From NCBI RefSeq assembly GCF_021728415.1, contig NZ_JAKKDV010000008.1, forward strand, positions 20,781 through 84,780: a stretch of DNA of 64,000 nucleotides. Reading direction: 5' to 3'. Positions 61,060 to 64,000 of the stretch are shown piece after piece; within the stretch, counting starts at the first letter, position 1, and every line of letters starts with the position of its first letter. The notes beneath the pieces were generated by a model. That model was not told the DNA's origin, did not search any database, and worked only from the letters and a program-made list of their open reading frames with translations. Both the position numbers and the translations under genes were made by a program. The DNA is from Flaviramulus multivorans. Its GTDB lineage: Bacteria; Bacteroidota; Bacteroidia; Flavobacteriales; Flavobacteriaceae.

Positions 61060-61107
61060 AAAAAAATTGCTATGAAAAAGAAAAATTATCACTAAAGTTA
61101 ATTAGTG
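61028..61107 (-). ncRNA. Candidate small RNA between NatA-like gene and dnaJ
   Basis: A self-contained unit on the minus strand: promoter TTG-22-TATATTTG (61113-61147), then near the predicted start a 9-bp hairpin (TATCACTAA, 61087-61095, with TTAGTGATA, 61102-61110), a pyrimidine-rich stretch, and an 11-bp terminator stem (61032-61042 with 61049-61059) followed by a T-rich tail. The length would be about 80 nt. There is no start codon and no open frame before the terminator. An attenuator leader is the alternative, but a separate promoter lies closer to the next gene. Confidence 0.4.
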
Positions 61108-61112
61108 ATAGT

Positions 61113-61147
61113 CAAATATAACTTTTTTTTTACAACTAATTGCAAAA
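61113..61147 (-). promoter_or_regulatory. Promoter of the candidate small RNA
   Basis: Minus strand TATATTTG (61113-61120) is an exact -7 match, and a TTTTG (61143-61147) lies 22 bases upstream, in the Bacteroidota range. Confidence 0.5.
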
Positions 61148-61169
61148 CTATTTGATAAGTTATCGATTA

Positions 61170-61201
61170 AATAAAAAAATTCCGTTATCTAACGGAATTT
61201 T
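61170..61201 (-). terminator. Terminator after dnaJ
   Basis: AAATTCCGTTA (61177-61187) pairs with TAACGGAATTT (61190-61200), a long stem with a tight TC loop, followed on the minus strand by a T run. Confidence 0.8.
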
Positions 61202-61225
61202 TAATATCAAATAAAATATTCATAA

Positions 61226-62344
61226 TTAAGAGAACATATCCTTAACTTTTTCGAAAAAAGATTTATCAGAACTCTCTGGTTTAGGCACAAAATGTTCATC
61301 ATCTTGCATCGCTTCAAAGAATTCTTTTTGTTGCTTGTTTAGTGTTTTTGGTGTCCAAACATTAACATGTACCAATAAATCTCCTTTGCCATAACCATTA
61401 ATACTTGGTATACCTTTTCCGCGTAAGCGTAGAATTTTACCAGATTGCACACCTGCTTCTACTTTAATACGCACTTTACCTGTTACGGTATCAATTTCTT
61501 TTGAAGTTCCTAAAACAGCATCTGGATAACTTATATATAAATCATAATGTAAGTTATCACCTTCGCGTTGTAATTTATCGTGTTGCTCTTCTTCAATAAC
61601 GACAATTAAATCTCCAGAAAAACCATTACCTGGTGCTTCATTTCCTTTTCCAGATACTTTAAGTTGCATACCATCCACGACTCCTGCTGGTATTTTAATA
61701 GAAACCGTTTCTTCAGCTACTTTTAAACCTTGAGCATCAGCATCACTTGGTTTTTTATCAATGGTTTCTCCTGCGCCACCACACACATTACATGGCGACG
61801 ACGTTTGCATTCTACCTAAAATTGTGTTAGCAATACGAGTTACTTGCCCTGAGCCATTACAAGTAGAACATGTTTTATAACTAGTTCCAGGAGCTTGAAC
61901 TTTACGTTTTACTTTTATTTTCTTTTCAACACCATTAGCTATTTCTTCCAAAGTAAGTTTTACGCGAATACGCAAATTGCTTCCTTTTACACGACGCTGA
62001 CCTCCGCCGCCGCCAAAACCAGAAAAACCTCCGCCACCAAAAGCACCTCCAAAAATATCACCAAACTGACTGAATATATCATCCATATTCATGCCACCAC
62101 CGCCAAAGCCACCACCGCCTTCAAAGGCTTGATGCCCAAATTGGTCGTAACGCGATTTTTTATCAGGGTCGCTTAAAACTTCGTAAGCCTCAGCGGCCTC
62201 TTTAAATTTTGCTTCTGCCGTTTTATCATCTGGGTTTTTATCAGGATGAAACTCTATCGCTTTTTTACGATATGCCTTTTTTATTTCGGCTGCAGATGCC
62301 CCTTTACTAACCCCTAATATTTCGTAATAATCTCTTTTTGCCAT
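61226..62344 (-). CDS. dnaJ: Chaperone DnaJ with reduced zinc region
   Basis: A 372-residue Hsp70 co-chaperone. J-domain 1-70 with HPD at 33-35, Gly/Phe-rich segment about 74-116, zinc region about 155-195, and two C-terminal beta domains. Canonical DnaJ has four CxxCxGxG motifs; here only two occur: CSTCNGSG (C159, C162) and CNVCGGAG (C185, C188). By sequence around them they match motifs 2 and 3, so one zinc site is kept and the motif 1/4 site is absent. It is 9 bases after grpE, in one operon. Confidence 0.95.
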   Translation of the reverse strand: MAKRDYYEILGVSKGASAAEIKKAYRKKAIEFHPDKNPDDKTAEAKFKEAAEAYEVLSDPDKKSRYDQFGHQAFEGGGGFGGGGMNMDDIFSQFGDIFGGAFGGGGFSGFGGGGGQRRVKGSNLRIRVKLTLEEIANGVEKKIKVKRKVQAPGTSYKTCSTCNGSGQVTRIANTILGRMQTSSPCNVCGGAGETIDKKPSDADAQGLKVAEETVSIKIPAGVVDGMQLKVSGKGNEAPGNGFSGDLIVVIEEEQHDKLQREGDNLHYDLYISYPDAVLGTSKEIDTVTGKVRIKVEAGVQSGKILRLRGKGIPSINGYGKGDLLVHVNVWTPKTLNKQQKEFFEAMQDDEHFVPKPESSDKSFFEKVKDMFS

Positions 62345-62353
62345 GTTTTTGGT

Positions 62354-62905
62354 TTATTGTCCGATAACAACTTTAGGAAAACGAATTACTTTATCGCCCA
62401 GTTTATAACCTTTTTCAATAACATCTATAATCTTTCCTTTTAAGTCATCAGAAGGTGCTGGTATTTGTGTAATAGCTTCATGATCATCTGCATTAAAAAC
62501 ATCGCCTTTCTCTACTTTAATAGATTTTAAGCCTTTTAACTCTAAAGTATTTATTAATTTTTGATAAATTAATAAAACGCCCTTCCTTAATTCCTCGGCT
62601 TCCTTATCTTCTTCAATATGGTTTAAAGCACGCTCAAAATCATCAAGAACGGGCAACAATGTTTTCATAACATCTTCACTTGCCGTAGAAAATAACTCAA
62701 CTCGCTCTCTAGAGGTACGTTTTTTATAGTTTTCAAATTCTGCAAATAGCCTTAAAAACTTTTCTTTTTCTTGTTGTAATTCTTCTTTCAATTTATCTTC
62801 TACTGTTAGTTCTTCTACTGCTTGTTCTTCAACCTCGGCAGTTTGAGTTTGAGAATTTACAACGTCTTCTATCTCTTTCTTATCTTTTTTGTCCTTTTTA
62901 CTCAT
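62354..62905 (-). CDS. grpE: Nucleotide exchange factor GrpE
   Basis: A 183-residue protein. The N-terminal 40 residues are a highly charged coiled coil, followed by the long helix and the beta-wing: RLFAEFENYKKRTSRERVEL then LLPVLDDFERALNH, then VFNADDHEAITQIPAP and GYKLGDKVIRFPKVVIG at the C-terminus. These match GrpE, which releases ADP from DnaK. It forms a unit with dnaJ. No CIRCE inverted repeat was seen upstream. Confidence 0.95.
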   Translation of the reverse strand: MSKKDKKDKKEIEDVVNSQTQTAEVEEQAVEELTVEDKLKEELQQEKEKFLRLFAEFENYKKRTSRERVELFSTASEDVMKTLLPVLDDFERALNHIEEDKEAEELRKGVLLIYQKLINTLELKGLKSIKVEKGDVFNADDHEAITQIPAPSDDLKGKIIDVIEKGYKLGDKVIRFPKVVIGQ

Positions 62906-62943
62906 CGCTAAATTTTAATTTTTGCAATACTAAAATTAGTTGG

Positions 62944-62951
62944 CAAAAGTA
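62944..62951 (-). promoter_or_regulatory. -7 element for the grpE-dnaJ operon
   Basis: Minus strand TACTTTTG (TAnnTTTG), about 38 bases upstream of the grpE ATG at 62905. Confidence 0.45.
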
Positions 62952-63033
62952 CTGCCATTATTATTAAAATGCCATAATGTCATTAAAATATTTTCTTTAT
63001 AAAATATTTAAGAATTTTTTCCTCAATAAATAC

Positions 63034-63041
63034 TATATTTA
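63034..63041 (+). promoter_or_regulatory. -7-like element for the YceI-like gene
   Basis: TATATTTA, one base off the TAnnTTTG consensus, 33 bases upstream of the ATG at 63075. No clear -33 TTG. Confidence 0.35.
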
Positions 63042-63074
63042 TAGCTAAAATTAAACCCAAAAACTAATATTAAA

Positions 63075-63728
63075 ATGAAAAAGAATTTTTTAAGTATTAC
63101 CATTATTTCTGCTTTAACATTGTTTATAGTTTCGTGCAAAGACAAAGCTAAAGAAGCTACTACAGTTGAAGCCGAAGCAGTTACTGAAGTAACACCCGAA
63201 ACTGTATATACTGCAGATGCGGGGGCAAGTACTATTGAGTGGCAAGGATTTAAGCCAACTGGTTCACATAACGGTACTATAAGTTTAGAAAGCGGTACTT
63301 TAAATACCACCGATGGAAAAATCTCTGGTGGATTGTTTACTATTGATATGGCTTCGATAGTAGATTTAGATATTCCTGCGGACAAAGAAGGCAATGCCAA
63401 ATTAGTAGGTCATTTAAAGAGTCCTGATTTTTTTGATGTTGAAAAATACCCAACAGCTAAATTTGAAATTACTGGTATTAATGAAACCGAAGGTAAAACC
63501 ATGCTTTCTGGTAATTTAACGTTGAAAGATGCAACAAACAACATTACTTTTCCGGTGTCTGTATCTCAAGAAAATGATTCTATTACCTTAGCAAGTGAAA
63601 CCTTTACAATAGACCGCTCGAAATGGAATGTAAAATTTGGCTCAAAATCATTTTTTGATGATTTAGGCGATAAATTTATTAATGACGATATTGAATTGAA
63701 AATTAAGGTTAAGGCGGCTAAGTCTTAA
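63075..63728 (+). CDS. YceI family lipoprotein
   Basis: A 217-residue lipoprotein with the lipobox Cys at C21 (LFIVSC-KDKAKEA) and a Glu/Thr-rich linker to about 45. From 50 on it is a YceI lipocalin-like barrel: YTADAGASTIEWQGFKPTGSH, GTISLESGTLNTTDGKISGG, DLDIPADKEGNAKLVGHLKS, DFFDVEKYPTAKFEITGI, and FTIDRSKWNVKFGSKSFFDD. YceI proteins bind isoprenoid-type lipids. It is monocistronic and ends at a weak terminator. Confidence 0.93.
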   Translation: MKKNFLSITIISALTLFIVSCKDKAKEATTVEAEAVTEVTPETVYTADAGASTIEWQGFKPTGSHNGTISLESGTLNTTDGKISGGLFTIDMASIVDLDIPADKEGNAKLVGHLKSPDFFDVEKYPTAKFEITGINETEGKTMLSGNLTLKDATNNITFPVSVSQENDSITLASETFTIDRSKWNVKFGSKSFFDDLGDKFINDDIELKIKVKAAKS

Positions 63729-63751
63729 TACATTAAAAAAAACAAAAATCT

Positions 63752-63788
63752 CAAAAGCCACACTTTAAATTAGGGTGGTTTTTTTTGT
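63752..63788 (+). terminator. Weak terminator after the YceI-like gene
   Basis: AAAAGCCAC (63753-63761) pairs with GTGGTTTT (63775-63782), extended by a bulged CT/AG, followed by a T run. Confidence 0.6.
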
Positions 63789-63797
63789 GCTTACAAC

Positions 63798-63828
63798 TTG
63801 ACTTTGTAAAAATTTTCTGCTACCTTCG
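63798..63828 (+). promoter_or_regulatory. Promoter of the partial lipoprotein gene at the right edge
   Basis: TTG (63798-63800) is 20 bases before TACCTTCG (63821-63828), one base off the TAnnTTTG consensus. The leader to the ATG at 63917 would be about 80 bases. Confidence 0.45.
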
Positions 63829-63887
63829 TTTAACGTTGGATATATAACATTAAAACGTTTTCATATCCGAAATAGTTGTTAGCTACC
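63826..63887 (+). other. Imperfect hairpin upstream of the partial lipoprotein gene, attC-like in layout
   Basis: GTTTAAC (63828-63834) fits RYYYAAC and GTTAGCT (63878-63884) is near GTTRRRY. Between them GGATAT (63838-63843) pairs exactly with ATATCC (63863-63868), with a 19-base loop, and TAAC pairs with GTTA at the ends. This layout is like an integron attC site but no integrase is seen, and chance or a leader hairpin is possible. Confidence 0.25.
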
Positions 63888-63916
63888 ATTTGAACTCACT
63901 CATACGTATTCAACCT

Positions 63917-64000
63917 ATGAATAAAAAAATCTTAATATTTTTTATTTCCTTGATATTGATTTCTTGTAAAAAGGAAATTGAATATGGTGCGAATAAATTT
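63917..64000 (+). CDS. Partial lipoprotein, 5' end only
   Basis: An open frame from ATG at 63917 to the window end gives 28 residues, MNKKILIFFISLILISCKKE then IEYGANKF. The lipobox ISC with C17 and the following KKE are typical of a Bacteroidota lipoprotein. Too short for further assignment; it continues beyond the window. Confidence 0.6.
   Translation, partial: MNKKILIFFISLILISCKKEIEYGANKF

Larger units (their letters stand above)
60899..61225. other. Intergenic region between NatA-like gene and dnaJ
   Basis: 327 bases. From right to left on the minus strand: the dnaJ terminator (61170-61201), a promoter (61113-61147), a small hairpin (61087-61110), a strong terminator hairpin (61032-61059), and a second promoter just upstream of the NatA-like gene (60927-60957). 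The middle part is best read as a candidate small RNA. Confidence 0.65.

Noticed and set aside
62906..62960. CIRCE operator for grpE-dnaJ
   Set aside because: No TTAGCACTC/GAGTGCTAA inverted repeat is present.
1..64000. tRNA, rRNA or prophage genes
   Set aside because: No cloverleaf-like or rRNA-like GC-rich stretch and no phage-type genes were seen by reading; a tRNA search could overturn this for short loci.

Overview
The window is AT-rich chromosomal DNA of a member of the Bacteroidota, almost certainly family Flavobacteriaceae. Direct signs are three long exported proteins ending in the type IX secretion (T9SS) type B sorting domain, many promoters with the Bacteroidota -7 element TAnnTTTG close to start codons, almost no Shine-Dalgarno sequences, several TTG starts, lipoproteins with acidic residues after the lipobox Cys, and Bacteroidota-typical families (DUF5606, DUF6090, DUF6268). 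The carotenoid genes at the left edge fit a yellow, zeaxanthin-type pigmented flavobacterium. No rRNA, tRNA, transposase, prophage or CRISPR was seen.

Layout. 1-1309: end of a carotenoid operon (crtB tail, crtZ, crtY). 1362-5103: minus-strand lipoprotein, Crp/Fnr regulator, DUF5606, def, ruvX and a small secreted protein. 5430-12196: dapD, then an LPS/surface-glycan cluster (GT9, four GT2 enzymes, a WaaP/InaA-type kinase, a methyltransferase). 12199-19145: housekeeping (TsaC-like, CCA-adding-type enzyme, GNAT, CtaA), a PRiA4-type protein, an unknown protein with kinase-like motifs, and an ABC exporter. 19174-29300: three T9SS type B adhesin-like proteins, the middle one (1629 aa) carrying eleven CDxDxDG repeats. 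29328-35128: uvrB, TerB-like, DUF1456, sucC, lysA.

35229-45206 is the most unusual part. A TPR sensor kinase and a LytTR response regulator lie immediately before a run of exported small-domain proteins (tandem alpha/beta barrel, NTF2-like, RidA-like lipoprotein, double NTF2) that leads into an SGNH / MBOAT / DUF1624 membrane acyltransferase module. Shared sequence elements sit upstream of several of these genes. Regulation by the two-component pair and a role in envelope or glycan acylation are inference.

45281-53293 holds a tricorn-like S41 protease, an APC amino acid permease, two DUF6090 proteins, a DinB-like secreted protein and an M28 peptidase, a plausible peptide-scavenging group. 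53466-60898 holds PPK2 and a minus-strand run of an ABC exporter, MscS, DUF6268, an NtrC-like regulator lacking its DNA-binding domain, and GNAT. 60899-63074 holds a candidate small RNA, dnaJ (only two of four zinc motifs) and grpE. 63075-64000 holds a YceI-like lipoprotein and the start of a further lipoprotein gene.
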